From assembly GCA_946414315.1 (NCBI GenBank), contig CAMKNZ010000003.1, positions 93,202 through 157,201 on the forward strand: a DNA stretch of 64,000 bases, in the 5' to 3' direction. Made by a program: the position numbers and the translations under genes. Source of the stretch: an uncultured Clostridia bacterium (GTDB taxonomy: Bacteria > Bacillota > Clostridia > Christensenellales > Aristaeellaceae). How positions within the stretch are numbered: position 1 is the first letter of the stretch; the number at the start of each line of letters is the position of its first letter. A model generated the notes under the pieces. That model was not told where the DNA came from. It ran no database searches and saw only the letters and a list, made by a program, of their open reading frames with translations. Below, piece by piece: positions 23,994-33,559 of this stretch.

Positions 23994-25001
23994 ATGGAAT
24001 CCACTATCCTGATCCCGATCATTGTCGTGATCGTCCTGATCGCCCTGGCGATCTTCCTGCACTTCGTGCCCATGGGCCTGTGGATCTCTGCCCTGGCCAG
24101 CGGCGTGCACATCCCGATCAGCGCCCTCGTGGGCATGCGGATCCGCCGCATCCAGCCCCAGCGCCTGGTCTACCCCCTGATCAAGGCCAACAAGGCCGGC
24201 CTGAACCTGACCATCAGCCAGCTGGAAACCCACTACCTGGCCGGCGGTAATGTGGACCGCGTCATCAACGCCCTGATCGCCGCCCAGCGCGCGAACATCG
24301 ACATGGCCTTTGAAAAAGCCTGCGCCATCGACCTGGCCGGCCGCGACGTGTTCCAGGCTGTCCAGATGAGCGTTACCCCGAAGGTCATCGAGACCCCCGT
24401 GGTCGCCGCCATCGCCAAGGACGGTATCGAACTGCGCGCCAAGGCCCGTGTGACCGTGCGCACCAACATTGAACGCCTGGTCGGCGGCGCCGGTGAGGAA
24501 ACCGTCATCGCCCGTGTCGGCGAAGGCATCGTCACCACCGTCGGTTCCGCCGAAACCCACAAGCAGGTGCTTGAGAATCCTGACCTGATCAGCCGTACCG
24601 TGCTGGACAAGGGCCTGGACGCCGGCACCGCCTATGAAATCCTCTCCATCGACATCGCGGATGTGGACGTGGGCCGCAACGTCGGCGCCCAGCTGCAGAT
24701 GGACCAGGCCGAGGCCGACCGCCGCATCGCCCAGGCGAAGGCGGAAGAGCGCCGCGCCATGGCTGTCGCCCGCGAGCAGGAAATGAAGGCTTCCGTGCAG
24801 GAGATGCGCGCGAAGGTGGTCGAGGCCGAGGCCGAAGTGCCGCGGGCCATGGCGACCGCGCTGCGTGACGGCAAGCTTGGCGTCCTGGACTACTATCAGA
24901 TGAAGAACACCATCGCGGATACCGAGATGCGTGAATCCATCGCCAAGGCCAGCGCCCCGCAGACCGCTCCCACCGAAGCGAACCCCCGCAGCAAGAAATA
25001 A
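23994..25001 (+). CDS. floA: Flotillin-like protein FloA
   Basis: 335 residues, normal for FloA (YqfA/UPF0365). The N-terminal membrane anchor [18 protein letters not shown] leads to the conserved [23 protein letters not shown] and the PHB/SPFH core ([46 protein letters not shown] segment). An Ala/Glu-rich coiled coil follows ([19 protein letters not shown]). FloA organises functional membrane microdomains and influences membrane fluidity and protein secretion. Good AGGAGG upstream; middle gene of the three-gene run. Confidence 0.96.
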   Translation: MESTILIPIIVVIVLIALAIFLHFVPMGLWISALASGVHIPISALVGMRIRRIQPQRLVYPLIKANKAGLNLTISQLETHYLAGGNVDRVINALIAAQRANIDMAFEKACAIDLAGRDVFQAVQMSVTPKVIETPVVAAIAKDGIELRAKARVTVRTNIERLVGGAGEETVIARVGEGIVTTVGSAETHKQVLENPDLISRTVLDKGLDAGTAYEILSIDIADVDVGRNVGAQLQMDQAEADRRIAQAKAEERRAMAVAREQEMKASVQEMRAKVVEAEAEVPRAMATALRDGKLGVLDYYQMKNTIADTEMRESIAKASAPQTAPTEANPRSKK

Positions 25002-25040
25002 GAACTGTTTGAATTAAAGTAAAGGAGGTGTCAGCATCCG

Positions 25041-25469
25041 ATGGAATTCCCACCCATTCTTATCCTCGCGATCATCTGGCTCCTCATAGCCCCGGTCCTG
25101 TCTGCGGCCAAAAAGCAGCAGGCCAAAAACGCGAAGACCGGCGCGGCGAAGCAGTCCGGTGCCAGGGTGCCCAAAAAGCAGCCTGAAACCGGCAACAGCA
25201 CCCATGTGACGCCCGAGCCCGCCCGGCCCACCGTCATGCAGCCCTCGATCACCTTCACCGAACACGATGATTCCGTGTACCAGGGCAGCATGAACGCCGT
25301 CACCGGCGAAGGCTACGACCCCTGCCACGACGAGCAGCTTGCGCCCCTCACCCAGGCCGAAACCGCGGTTCCCGCGGCGGCGGAAGGAACCCCGGGACTG
25401 CAGCTCAGCTTCACCGGCAACGAGGTCGTCCGCGGCTTCGTTATGAGTGAGATCTTAACGAGAAAGTAA
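25041..25469 (+). CDS. Small membrane-anchored protein downstream of floA
   Basis: 142 residues, ATG ten bases after AAAGGAGGTG. One N-terminal hydrophobic segment (FPPILILAIIWLLIAPVLSA) is followed by a basic Lys/Ala stretch and a mostly disordered Pro-rich cytoplasmic or external tail ending VVRGFVMSEILTRK. No family recognised. Its place as last gene of the NfeD-floA run suggests a microdomain-associated role, but only by position. Terminator at 25486. Confidence 0.7.
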   Translation: MEFPPILILAIIWLLIAPVLSAAKKQQAKNAKTGAAKQSGARVPKKQPETGNSTHVTPEPARPTVMQPSITFTEHDDSVYQGSMNAVTGEGYDPCHDEQLAPLTQAETAVPAAAEGTPGLQLSFTGNEVVRGFVMSEILTRK

Positions 25470-25485
25470 ACCCAAAACAAAAACG

Positions 25486-25515
25486 GACCAGGGGGATGTT
25501 TCCCCCTGGTCTTTC
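25486..25515 (+). terminator. Terminator of the floA operon
   Basis: GACCAGGGGGA-N4-TCCCCCTGGTC followed by TTTCTG; A-rich upstream side, so it may also serve the converging dehydrogenase gene. Confidence 0.75.
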
Positions 25516-25527
25516 TGTTGCGTAAGT

Positions 25528-26676
25528 TCAGCTGTGGTCCGTTTCATAGGTCAGGTCCCGGGTTTTCCGGACCTGGCTTTTTTGAATCCGCTTTTCCAGC
25601 TCTTTGTTGAACTCCGCCGGATCCGCCGGAATCTCCACCCGCCTGCCGGTCCAGCCGGACAGGTGGATCGCGTTGGACAGCTGCAGGGCCCGCAGGCCAT
25701 CCTCCTTCTCCGCAATCAGCTTTTCTCCCCGCAGCAGGTGCGCCGCGAAGGCGTTGATCACGCCGCAATGCTGGGGATTCTCCCCGTCGGTTTCCAGGTC
25801 GTACACTTCCGGCTGTCCCCGGTACCAGGGATCGTCGCTGGTGAAGCAGATCTCCCGCTCGTTCTCCGCCAGGCGCCAGACCCGCACCCGGCCGTCCTCG
25901 CAGACCAGCTTGCCCTTTTCGCAGTCGATCTCCAGCCGGTTCGTCCCCGGCAGGTCCCCGGTGGAAGCCACGAACACGCCCGTGGCGCCGTTTTCAAACT
26001 CCAGCAGGGCGCTGACGTCGTCCTCCACCTCGATATGGTGCCATTTTCCTTCGCAGCACCGGGCCGTCACCGCTTTCGGCAGGCCGCACAGCCAGATCAG
26101 CAGATCCAGCTGGTGGGGACACTGGTTCAGCAGCACGCCGCCGCCTTCCCCGGCCCAGGTCGCCCGCCAGGAACCGGAATCATAATACTGCTGGGTCCGG
26201 TACCAGTCGGTGATGATCCAGTTCATCCGTTTGACAGCGCCCATTTCACCGCTGTCCAGCAGGCCTTTCATGGCCCGGTAGACGCAGTTGGTCCGCTGGT
26301 TGAACATGAAGGTCAGGGTCTTCCCGGCCTTTTCCGCCGCGCGGATCATCTTCTCCGCCCGGTCCGCCTGCACCGCCGCCGGCTTCTCGCACAGCACGTG
26401 CAGCCCGGCTTCCAGCGCGGCCGCCGCCAGCGGCTCATGCTGGTAATGGGGCGCGGCGATCAGCACGGCTTCGCAGCAGCCGCTGCCGATCAGTTCCTGC
26501 CCGTCCCGGAACACCTGCGCGCCCGGCAGCGTCTTTTCCGCCCAGGCCCGGCGTTCCGGCCGGGGGTCTGCCACCGCCGCCAGAGTGATCTCCGGGCATT
26601 TTCCGCCCAGGATCAGCCGGCAGTGCTCGCTGCCCATGTTCCCGATGCCGATGATGCCTAAACGGATCGTCTTCAT
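25528..26676 (-). CDS. Gfo/Idh/MocA-family oxidoreductase 1
   Basis: 382 residues. The Rossmann start LGIIGIGNMGSEHCRLI binds NAD(P); the catalytic-region Lys lies in HVLCEKPAAVQ; the C-terminal substrate domain (GGGVLLNQCPHQLDLLIWL) follows. Enzymes of this family oxidise or reduce sugars, inositols or sugar derivatives. Last of three leftward members in a row. The three paralogues are not close copies of each other, which suggests successive steps or different substrates in one pathway. Confidence 0.9.
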   Translation of the reverse strand: MKTIRLGIIGIGNMGSEHCRLILGGKCPEITLAAVADPRPERRAWAEKTLPGAQVFRDGQELIGSGCCEAVLIAAPHYQHEPLAAAALEAGLHVLCEKPAAVQADRAEKMIRAAEKAGKTLTFMFNQRTNCVYRAMKGLLDSGEMGAVKRMNWIITDWYRTQQYYDSGSWRATWAGEGGGVLLNQCPHQLDLLIWLCGLPKAVTARCCEGKWHHIEVEDDVSALLEFENGATGVFVASTGDLPGTNRLEIDCEKGKLVCEDGRVRVWRLAENEREICFTSDDPWYRGQPEVYDLETDGENPQHCGVINAFAAHLLRGEKLIAEKEDGLRALQLSNAIHLSGWTGRRVEIPADPAEFNKELEKRIQKSQVRKTRDLTYETDHS

Positions 26677-26695
26677 CTTGTTGTACGTCCTTTGT

Positions 26696-27772
26696 TTATT
26701 TGATCCGGATCGCTTTTTCCTGTGCCAGCAGGCTCAGCTCCGCCGCCTTGAAGGCGTGCTCCTGGGTCATGGCCTTCTCCGTCCGGTTCAGGCAGTCCAG
26801 GATCAGCTCCCCGAAGAAGGGATAGCCCGTGGCGCCCACGGCATTCAGGTACTTCTCCCCGCTGTCGTTGACCACGAACACATGCCCGCCGCCATCCTTT
26901 TCGGAGGCCAGGTTCACATATTTCCGGATCTCGATGAACCCCTTCGTTCCCTGGATGAACATCCGTCCGTCGCCCCAGGTCCGCAGGCCGTCCGGCGTGA
27001 ACCAGTCCAGCTTGAAGTATCCCGCGGAGCCGTTCTTCCCGGTCAGCATCGCGTCGCCGAAATCCTCCAGCTCCGGATATTCCGGATGAGCGAAGTTCCC
27101 GATCCGGCTGCCGGTCACCACGGCGTCCTCTTCCTCCGCGTAGTAGAGGAACTGTTCAAACTGGTGACTGCCGATGTCGCAGAGGATGCCGCCGTACTTT
27201 TCCCGCTCAAAGAACCAGGCGGGCCGTCCCGGCGCGCCCAGGCGGTGGGGGCCGAAACCGGTCACGCTGATCACCTTGCCGATGTCCCCGCTCTTCGCGA
27301 TATACCCGGCCAGGATCGATCCCTCGTCGTGCAGGCGCTCGGCGTAGTAGACCATGTATTTCTTTCCGGTCTCCTTCACCTTCTGCTTCGCGGACGCCAG
27401 CTGCTCCAGCGTCGTGAAGGGCGCCTTGTCCGTGAAATAGTCCTTGCCGGCGTCCATGGCCCGCAGGCCCAGGGCGCAGCGCTCGCTGGTCACCGCGGCG
27501 CCGGCGATCATATGGGTCTCCGGGTCGTTCAGGGCTTCTTCCTCGCTGTTGGCCGCCCGGGCCTGGGGGAAGGCCTTGAGGAAGGCCGCCACCTTTTTCT
27601 TGTCCGGGTCATAGACGTATTTCAGCGTGCCGCCGGCTTCCGTCAGCCCGTTGCACATGCCGTAGATATGGCCGTGGTCCAGCCGCACGGCGGAAAAGAC
27701 AAACTCCCTGTCCTTCACCACCGGCTGCGGTTTGCCCTTCGGCGCGTAATTCATTCCGTCCGAAACGTTCAT
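26696..27772 (-). CDS. Gfo/Idh/MocA-family oxidoreductase 2
   Basis: 358 residues. The N-terminus is unusual: some 25 residues (MNVSDGMNYAPKGKPQP...) precede the FVFSAVRLDHGHIYGM strand, and the normal GxGxxG is replaced by LDHGHIYGM, as in the subgroup of this family that handles larger or altered cofactor loops. DKAPFTTLEQL replaces the usual EKP, and GILCDIGSHQFEQFLYY marks the C-terminal sheet. Its ATG directly abuts the TAA of the upstream dehydrogenase, so the two are translationally coupled. Confidence 0.88.
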   Translation of the reverse strand: MNVSDGMNYAPKGKPQPVVKDREFVFSAVRLDHGHIYGMCNGLTEAGGTLKYVYDPDKKKVAAFLKAFPQARAANSEEEALNDPETHMIAGAAVTSERCALGLRAMDAGKDYFTDKAPFTTLEQLASAKQKVKETGKKYMVYYAERLHDEGSILAGYIAKSGDIGKVISVTGFGPHRLGAPGRPAWFFEREKYGGILCDIGSHQFEQFLYYAEEEDAVVTGSRIGNFAHPEYPELEDFGDAMLTGKNGSAGYFKLDWFTPDGLRTWGDGRMFIQGTKGFIEIRKYVNLASEKDGGGHVFVVNDSGEKYLNAVGATGYPFFGELILDCLNRTEKAMTQEHAFKAAELSLLAQEKAIRIK

Positions 27773-28936
27773 TTATTTTTCCCCTTTCCGGAAATTCCCG
27801 AAGCTGAGATCTCCGTCCAGATCCTCCACCGAGGCGCTCTTCTCATAGAAATGCGGAACCGCCTCCCGGATGCCCTCCACCGTATAGAAGGGATCCTCCG
27901 GGGACAGGGGCAGCGTCACGGTCTGCCGCGTCGATCCCGCCTTGTAGATCGAAGTAATCAGCTCAATCGTCCGCCGGCCGTCCTCGCCGGTGATGGCCAC
28001 GTCCCCGCCGGTCTCCAGGGCCGTCAGCACGTTCTCCAGCTGGCCCACATGCATTTCGTATTCCAGCGGCGGCAGCGAAGCCAGGAACTGCTCCGCTTCC
28101 TTCGCGAAGCCTTCGTCCGGCTCCGCCAGCGGGAAGCCGTTGGGCTGGGGCTGGGAGCAGAACACGCTGTAGGGGAAGGAGATCTTCGCCTTCTCGCACT
28201 GGAAGATCAGGGCCTGGTCCTCCCCGTGGTCCACCACGGAGGCGGTCACCACCGCCAGGGCGCCCGGATATTCCGCGATGGAAACCGACAGGTCCTCCAC
28301 CTCGGCGTTGTCATGGCCGGTGTTGGCCAGCACGCTGGTCATCTTCTCCGGCGTGCCCATCATCCAGCCCAGCATGTCGATATGGTGCACCGCGTGGTTC
28401 AGCGTGCATCCGCCGCCTTCCTTCTCCCAGGTGCCCCGCCACCACAGGTCGTAATAGCTGTGGCCCCGGAACCAGAGGCTGTTCACCGTCACATGCCGCA
28501 CCTTGCCCGCCATGCCGTTGTCCAGCAGGGCCTTCAGGTTCCGCACCGGCAGGCGGAAACGATTCTGGGCGATGATCGAAAGCTTCTTTCCGCTCTCGTC
28601 CCGGGCCTTCAGCATGGCGTCGCATTCCTCCAGGGAGGCGGCCATGGGTTTTTCGCATACTGCGTTCTTCCCGCTCTTCAGCGCGTTGATCGTGACCTCC
28701 GCGTGGGCGAAGGGCGGCGTGCAGACGTCCACCAGGTCGATATCATCCCGGCCCAGGATGTCGTGGTGGTCCAGGTACACCTCCGCGTCCAGCCCGTACT
28801 GTTCCTTGACTTTCTGCGCTTTTCCGGGGATAATATCCACAAGAGCAACGATCCGGCAGCGATCCGGAAACTGAAGATAAGCCTTGATATGGGCGTGGGA
28901 AATCCCGCCCGTACCGACGATTGCGACGTTGATCAT
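27773..28936 (-). CDS. Gfo/Idh/MocA-family oxidoreductase 3
   Basis: 387 residues, first gene of the trio. It starts MINVAIVGTGGISHAHIKAY with a standard GxGxxxxxH nucleotide-binding loop; CEKPMA and GGGCTLNHAVHHIDMLGWMMG follow. The ATG lies behind AGAGGGGACAGAAT and only 32 bases from the divergent AraC start, so both promoters must overlap the coding ends. Likely controlled by that AraC protein and acting on a sugar or sugar acid. Confidence 0.9.
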   Translation of the reverse strand: MINVAIVGTGGISHAHIKAYLQFPDRCRIVALVDIIPGKAQKVKEQYGLDAEVYLDHHDILGRDDIDLVDVCTPPFAHAEVTINALKSGKNAVCEKPMAASLEECDAMLKARDESGKKLSIIAQNRFRLPVRNLKALLDNGMAGKVRHVTVNSLWFRGHSYYDLWWRGTWEKEGGGCTLNHAVHHIDMLGWMMGTPEKMTSVLANTGHDNAEVEDLSVSIAEYPGALAVVTASVVDHGEDQALIFQCEKAKISFPYSVFCSQPQPNGFPLAEPDEGFAKEAEQFLASLPPLEYEMHVGQLENVLTALETGGDVAITGEDGRRTIELITSIYKAGSTRQTVTLPLSPEDPFYTVEGIREAVPHFYEKSASVEDLDGDLSFGNFRKGEK

Positions 28937-28968
28937 ATTCTGTCCCCTCTTTTCTCCGGAGGCTTTTT

Positions 28969-29877
28969 ATGCACACTGAAACAAACCAGGTGCCTTTCCT
29001 GCCCATGGGGCAGCCCGGCAACCAGGGCTATGAGGCGCATCATAATTTCGATGAAACCATGGAAGTCACGCAGTTCCACTGCCATGACTATTTTGAGTTT
29101 TACCTGCATATCCGCGGAGGCGAATTCATGGGCGTCGAAAACCGCCTGTTCCAGCTCATGCCCAATCAGCTGTTCGTTCTCCCGCCCTTCAGCATGCACG
29201 GGCTTTCCTGCACCACTGAGATGCGGAACTACGAGCGGGCCTATCTGAATCTCGCGCCGGAAGTGCTGCGGGTGCTGGGCTGCGGCCAGATCGATCCGGA
29301 AAACCTTTTCCGCCAGCACACTTCGGGAAATGTATGCACCTATCAGCTCAGCGGCGATGACGCGGGGACCTTTGTTTCCTGCGTCAACCGGATCCGGGAA
29401 AATCAGTCCCGAAAGAGCGACCCTTATGAGCGCTACGGGGATTACTCGCTCATGATCAGTCTGCTGAACGTTGTCTGCCGTACAATGCGCCGGACGGATC
29501 CCGTGGAGGGTGAAGTCTTCGGCAGCAGCATCATCCAGGAGATTCTGGACTACATCAACAACCACTATACCCAGCCGATCCGCATGGAAAACCTGGCCCG
29601 CTCCTTCGGCGTCAGCGTGTCCTGGCTGTCCCACGAATTCACCCGGTTCACCAACCGCAGCGTCTATGACTATGTCCTCTACCGCCGGGTGATGCTTGCC
29701 CGCCAGCAGATCATGGGAACTGCCTCCCTGAATGATATTGCCTATCAGTGCGGCTTCAATGACTATTCGAATTTTCTCCGTTCCTTCACGAAGGTCATCG
29801 GCATGTCACCCAGCAGATACCGGAAACAACTCCGCCAGTATTCGAAGAAGGAACTGGATATTCACATGAAATTGTAA
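28969..29877 (+). CDS. AraC-family transcriptional regulator
   Basis: 302 residues, ATG after GGAGGCTTTTT. The N-terminal cupin sensor (TQFHCHDYFEFYLHIRGGEFM ... LFVLPPFSMHGLSC) should bind a sugar or related ligand; the C-terminal pair of helix-turn-helices is clear (MENLARSFGVSVSWLSHEFTRFTN and LNDIAYQCGFNDYSNFLRSFTKVIGMSPSRYRK). Divergent from the dehydrogenase trio with a 32-base start-to-start gap, the usual arrangement for a local activator. It could also control the ABC importer that converges from the right. Confidence 0.93.
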   Translation: MHTETNQVPFLPMGQPGNQGYEAHHNFDETMEVTQFHCHDYFEFYLHIRGGEFMGVENRLFQLMPNQLFVLPPFSMHGLSCTTEMRNYERAYLNLAPEVLRVLGCGQIDPENLFRQHTSGNVCTYQLSGDDAGTFVSCVNRIRENQSRKSDPYERYGDYSLMISLLNVVCRTMRRTDPVEGEVFGSSIIQEILDYINNHYTQPIRMENLARSFGVSVSWLSHEFTRFTNRSVYDYVLYRRVMLARQQIMGTASLNDIAYQCGFNDYSNFLRSFTKVIGMSPSRYRKQLRQYSKKELDIHMKL

Positions 29878-29895
29878 ACCATGATCTTTGAGAAA

Positions 29896-29929
29896 GCGGG
29901 CGCCGGACTGGATCCGGCGCCCGCCGTTT
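29896..29929. terminator. Bidirectional terminator between AraC and solute-binding protein genes
   Basis: GCGGGCGCCGGA-N5-TCCGGCGCCCGC, then CGTTTAG on the plus side and CTTTCTC on the minus side. Confidence 0.65.
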
Positions 29930-29947
29930 AGCATTCAGGTCCTGCGA

Positions 29948-31588
29948 TTATTCCGCGGTCCAGGTGATGCCGTATACTTCGGACAGTTTCTCGATGCGCT
30001 CGTCGATGATCTCCTGGCCGCCCATGTTCAGGTAGTCATTGAGATACTGATCGTACACGCTGTCGAAATCATCCACGGCGGCGGTCACGGCCTTGGTCAG
30101 CAGCTCGTCGCGCTTCTCGGTCAGGCTGGAGCCGACTTCGGTTTCAGACTCGATGGTGCCGACATTGTAGTGCGCCGGATAACGGCCGTTGTTCTTGCCG
30201 TATTCGTTCGCCTGGATGACGATCTCAGCGGGGATGCCCGGATAGCTCAGCGCGGTGGTCTTGCCGGTGGCTTCGCCCAGGTACAGGCCGTTGCAGGTCA
30301 TGGTGTAGTCGATGTTGTTGCCGGAGTTCTTGACCCACTCGCCGGTGGCGGGCAGGATCTGATAAGCGCCGTCTTCAGTCATTTCGAAGTTGGTGCCTTC
30401 CAGACCGGTCTGCAGGTACTTGATCGTCTCGGGATCGGAGATGAAGTTGACATACAGCAGGGAGGCCACGGGCTCTTTGTTGGTGCTGGGGAAGAAGATC
30501 TTGCGGTCGGAACCGACAGCCGCGCCCATGAACTTACGGGTCACGCCGGCGTCGTCCTGGAAGCAGTCGATCGGAACGAACATCGCGTCTTCGCCCACAT
30601 TGCGCTGCAGGTTCAGGTTGATGCAGTCTTCACCGTTGCGGAAAGGATAGTCCCAGTTGTGCATGAAAGCGCCCACATAGCCAGCCTTCATGTTGTTGTC
30701 TTCCTGCTCGCTGTCGTTGTACAGGCCGAAATCTTTCCAGATCAGGCCTTCGTTGTACCACTTGTTCAGCACGCGGATGCCTTCTTTGTATCCGGGATAG
30801 AGCAGGTGACGATCGTCGTAGCCATATACGAACAGGGTCTCATCGTCGATGGCATCCGCAACCTTGCTGACGCTCAGCAGGTCGTTCCGCCAGCCGATGT
30901 CGGTGGAGGTGGTGTAGGGGATCATCTTGTCAGCGTCGGCGCCCAGCAGGGTTTCGGCGTTGTCACGGAAAGCAACCAGGCAGTTGTAGAACTCTTCTTC
31001 GGTGGTGGGCAGGGCCAGGCCCAGCTTGTCGCACCAGTCCTTGCGGATGAAGGTGGTGATACGGGAGGTGTCAGCGCGGACGCCTTCGATCATCCACACA
31101 GCGCCGGTGGCGGGATCCTTGTCATAGTACAGGTTCTCTTCGCCGCCCAGCAGGCTGACGATGTTCTGGGTGTAGTCTTTGTACTCTTCCAGATAGGGAG
31201 CCAGGTCGATGACGCCGGGGTTGCCGTCGGCATCCTTCATGTTGGCATAGGTGATGATGGTGTTGTAGCCGTAGGTGTAGCTGACATCGGGGGCCTGGCC
31301 GTCGGCCAGCAGCTGCGCGATATCATCGGTCTCGGTCCAGCGGCCGACAGACACGAATTCGACTTCAACATTGTACTTCTCGAGCATACCCTTTTTGATG
31401 TACTCGGTCCATACGTTGTTGGTGGGATCGGTGCCGCCGTCGTTGTTGCGGTTGTAGATCTCAACCGTGATCTTACGGGTCTCCGTGAACTTGCCGTCCA
31501 CAAAGCCGTCGTCCGCCGCGAAAGCGGAGGTGATGCCCAGCGTGGCAATCAGCGCCAGCGCCAGTACGAGAGCCAGGATCTTCTTCAT
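29948..31588 (-). CDS. Extracellular solute-binding protein of a carbohydrate ABC importer
   Basis: 546 residues, the long form that pairs with LplB/LplC permeases. It has a signal peptide (MKKILALVLALALIATLGIT, cleaved near SAFAADD) and no lipobox Cys. The mature part has the family-1 pattern: a binding-protein start after KITVEIYNRNNDGG, the IAQLLADGQAPDVSYTYG segment, and a later KEPVASLLYVNFISDPET region. Third gene after the two permeases; strong AGGAGG in a 70-base spacer that also contains a small hairpin. Ligand probably an oligosaccharide from plant material; not determinable. Confidence 0.9.
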   Translation of the reverse strand: MKKILALVLALALIATLGITSAFAADDGFVDGKFTETRKITVEIYNRNNDGGTDPTNNVWTEYIKKGMLEKYNVEVEFVSVGRWTETDDIAQLLADGQAPDVSYTYGYNTIITYANMKDADGNPGVIDLAPYLEEYKDYTQNIVSLLGGEENLYYDKDPATGAVWMIEGVRADTSRITTFIRKDWCDKLGLALPTTEEEFYNCLVAFRDNAETLLGADADKMIPYTTSTDIGWRNDLLSVSKVADAIDDETLFVYGYDDRHLLYPGYKEGIRVLNKWYNEGLIWKDFGLYNDSEQEDNNMKAGYVGAFMHNWDYPFRNGEDCINLNLQRNVGEDAMFVPIDCFQDDAGVTRKFMGAAVGSDRKIFFPSTNKEPVASLLYVNFISDPETIKYLQTGLEGTNFEMTEDGAYQILPATGEWVKNSGNNIDYTMTCNGLYLGEATGKTTALSYPGIPAEIVIQANEYGKNNGRYPAHYNVGTIESETEVGSSLTEKRDELLTKAVTAAVDDFDSVYDQYLNDYLNMGGQEIIDERIEKLSEVYGITWTAE

Positions 31589-31612
31589 GAGTTTCTCCTC
31601 CTTTTTTTATTT

Positions 31613-31673
31613 CAAGGACCTTGGTCCTTAAAACTACGTTGTCTGTGAGCTGTGAAGGGCGTCAGCCCTTCAC
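31613..31673 (-). promoter_or_regulatory. Intercistronic hairpins between LplC-type permease and solute-binding protein
   Basis: GTGAAGGGC-GTCA-GCCCTTCAC (31652-31673) spans the permease stop, and AAGGACC-TT-GGTCCTT follows at about 31614-31629. Such stems commonly stabilise or separate the message for the abundant binding protein. Function inferred from position. Confidence 0.45.
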
Positions 31674-32594
31674 GGCTCCGATGGTAACTCCGGTTACGAA
31701 GTACCGCTGCAGCCAGGGATAGACCAGCAGGATCGGCACGGTAGCGAACATAACTGTCGCCATCTGGATCGTCTTGCTGACGCCGTTCTGGAAGAATCCT
31801 TCCTGGGCTGCCTGTTCGCTCGTCTGCGTGGAGTTCTTGATGACATTGTACAGCAGCAGCTGAATCGGCCAGTAGGGTTCGGACTCGGACTTCTTCAGGT
31901 ACATCAGTGCGTCGGAGAAGCCGTTCCAGCGGCCTACCGCGTAGAACAGGCTCAGCGTTGCAATGACCGGCAGGCTCAGCGGCAGGTACACCCGGATCAG
32001 CACCCGGATCGGGCCGGCGCCGTCGATCTCGGCGGCTTCCCGCAGGCTGTCCGGCACGCCGTAGAAGAAGCTCCGCATGATGATCACGTTGAACACGCTG
32101 ATACAGTTCGGGAAGATCAGTGCGTAGGGCGTGTTCAGCATCCCCAGCCGGCTCAGCAGCAGGTAGTACGGAATCGTACCGGCGCTGAAGTACATCGTGA
32201 AGAGGATGATAAAGTTGATAAACTTTCCGCCCCGCAGGTTCGTGTAGGTCAGCGGGTAGGCGCAGCAGACCGTCAGCGTAATGGACAGCAGCGTGCAGAT
32301 CAGCGTCAGGATCGCCGTCCATCCCAGCGACCGGACGTATTTCTCGGTCGTCAGTACGGTCTTGTAGGCTTCGATATTCCAGCCCTTGGGCCAGATGAAC
32401 ACTTCGTTCCTGACCAGCGCTTCCGGGGAAGACAGGCTGGCCGCCAGCACGTGCAGCATCGGCAGCAGGCACAGCAGCATCAGCAGCAGGCAGATGAACG
32501 CGATGACCAGGTCGCCGATCCGGGTCTTCCGGGATTTGATCATACCGTCCCGAAGTTTGTGGGGCATGTTTTTCGTTTCATTCATCGTCGTCAT
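31662..32594 (-). CDS. Carbohydrate ABC permease, LplC type
   Basis: 310 residues from an ATG eight bases after AAGGGGGG. Six membrane helices are expected (IAFICLLLMLLCLLPMLHVLAASL, LGWTAILTLICTLLSITLTVCC, FIILFTMYFSAGTIPYYLLL and others). The permease EAA loop is SLREAAEIDGAGPIRVLIRVYLPLSLPVIATL, which contacts the ATPase. No ATPase gene is encoded here, as is usual for this importer class, which shares a common MsmX-like ATPase. Follows the LplB-type gene by 14 bases. Confidence 0.92.
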   Translation of the reverse strand: MTTMNETKNMPHKLRDGMIKSRKTRIGDLVIAFICLLLMLLCLLPMLHVLAASLSSPEALVRNEVFIWPKGWNIEAYKTVLTTEKYVRSLGWTAILTLICTLLSITLTVCCAYPLTYTNLRGGKFINFIILFTMYFSAGTIPYYLLLSRLGMLNTPYALIFPNCISVFNVIIMRSFFYGVPDSLREAAEIDGAGPIRVLIRVYLPLSLPVIATLSLFYAVGRWNGFSDALMYLKKSESEPYWPIQLLLYNVIKNSTQTSEQAAQEGFFQNGVSKTIQMATVMFATVPILLVYPWLQRYFVTGVTIGAVKG

Positions 32595-32608
32595 GATCCG
32601 CACCCCCC

Positions 32609-33559
32609 TTACCAGATCCCGCGCTCGCCGAACTTCTTTGCAAGCGTGTTCGACAGCAGCAGGAAGATGACGCAGATCACGCTCTGGAAGAGACCGACGG
32701 CGGTAGTCAGCGCGTATTGCTGGCCGTTGATGCCCTTCTCATACACATAGATCGATATTGTTTTGCTGGCTTCCGTGACCAACGGGTTGCTCAGGGTAAA
32801 GGGCCGGTCGAACTCGGATCCGAGGATGTGGCCCAGGTTCATGATCAGCAGCACGATGATTGTGGAGCGGATGCCGGGCAGCGTGATGTGCCAGATCTTC
32901 TGCAGGCGGCTGGCACCGTCCACTTCAGCGGCTTCATACAGTTCCGGGCTGATGCCGGTCAGCGCTGCCAGGTAGATAATCGTGTTCCATCCGCATTCCT
33001 TCCAGATGCCCAGGAAGATGTAGGTGCCCCGCCAGTTTCCCGGCGTCCCCACAAACGGGAATGTGGTTCCCAGCATTTTGTTGATCAGGCCGTCGTTGGT
33101 GGCGAACAGCCGCAGCGTGATACTGGAGATGATAACCCAGCTCAGGAAGTGCGGCAGGTAAAGGATCGTCTGGGTCACCCGCTTATACTTCGGGAAGGCG
33201 AGCTCGTTCAGCAGCAGCGCCATGATGATCGGCATCGGCATACCGATGACCAGATCCAGCAGGTTCAGGAACAGCGTGTTCTTCAGCGCGATGATGAAGT
33301 CCCGGTCCTTGAACGCCTTCAGGAACCACTGAAAGCCGTTGTTTTTGGCCCATTCGACCTTCCACGGCGGAATCAGGATGTTGTTCTTCTTGAAGGCCAG
33401 GAGAATATAGGACATGGGGGTATAGCGGAAAATGATGAAAAACGCCAGAGGCACGATAAGCAATAAATACAGAGTTCCGTAGCGCCGCATATAGGTTTTC
33501 CAGCTCATTCTGCCGGGCCGGAAATCCCTGTTCAGGGCCGGTTTTTGAACCTGACTCAC
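32609..33559 (-). CDS. Carbohydrate ABC permease, LplB type
   Basis: 316 residues from a GTG nine bases after AAAGGA. Its N-terminus GTLYLLLIVPLAFFIIFRYTPM is typical of LplB/YtcP partners; the EAA loop reads ELYEAAEVDGASRLQKIWHITLPGIRSTI. First gene of the importer operon. The 240 bases upstream are AT-rich with several TTGCA/TGCAAA motifs that could be regulator sites, though I could not fix a convincing promoter. Confidence 0.92.
   Translation of the reverse strand: MSQVQKPALNRDFRPGRMSWKTYMRRYGTLYLLLIVPLAFFIIFRYTPMSYILLAFKKNNILIPPWKVEWAKNNGFQWFLKAFKDRDFIIALKNTLFLNLLDLVIGMPMPIIMALLLNELAFPKYKRVTQTILYLPHFLSWVIISSITLRLFATNDGLINKMLGTTFPFVGTPGNWRGTYIFLGIWKECGWNTIIYLAALTGISPELYEAAEVDGASRLQKIWHITLPGIRSTIIVLLIMNLGHILGSEFDRPFTLSNPLVTEASKTISIYVYEKGINGQQYALTTAVGLFQSVICVIFLLLSNTLAKKFGERGIW

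Noticed and set aside
26585..29248. Long plus-strand frame across the three dehydrogenases
   Set aside because: Opposite to three clear Rossmann-fold genes and runs into the AraC gene in another phase.
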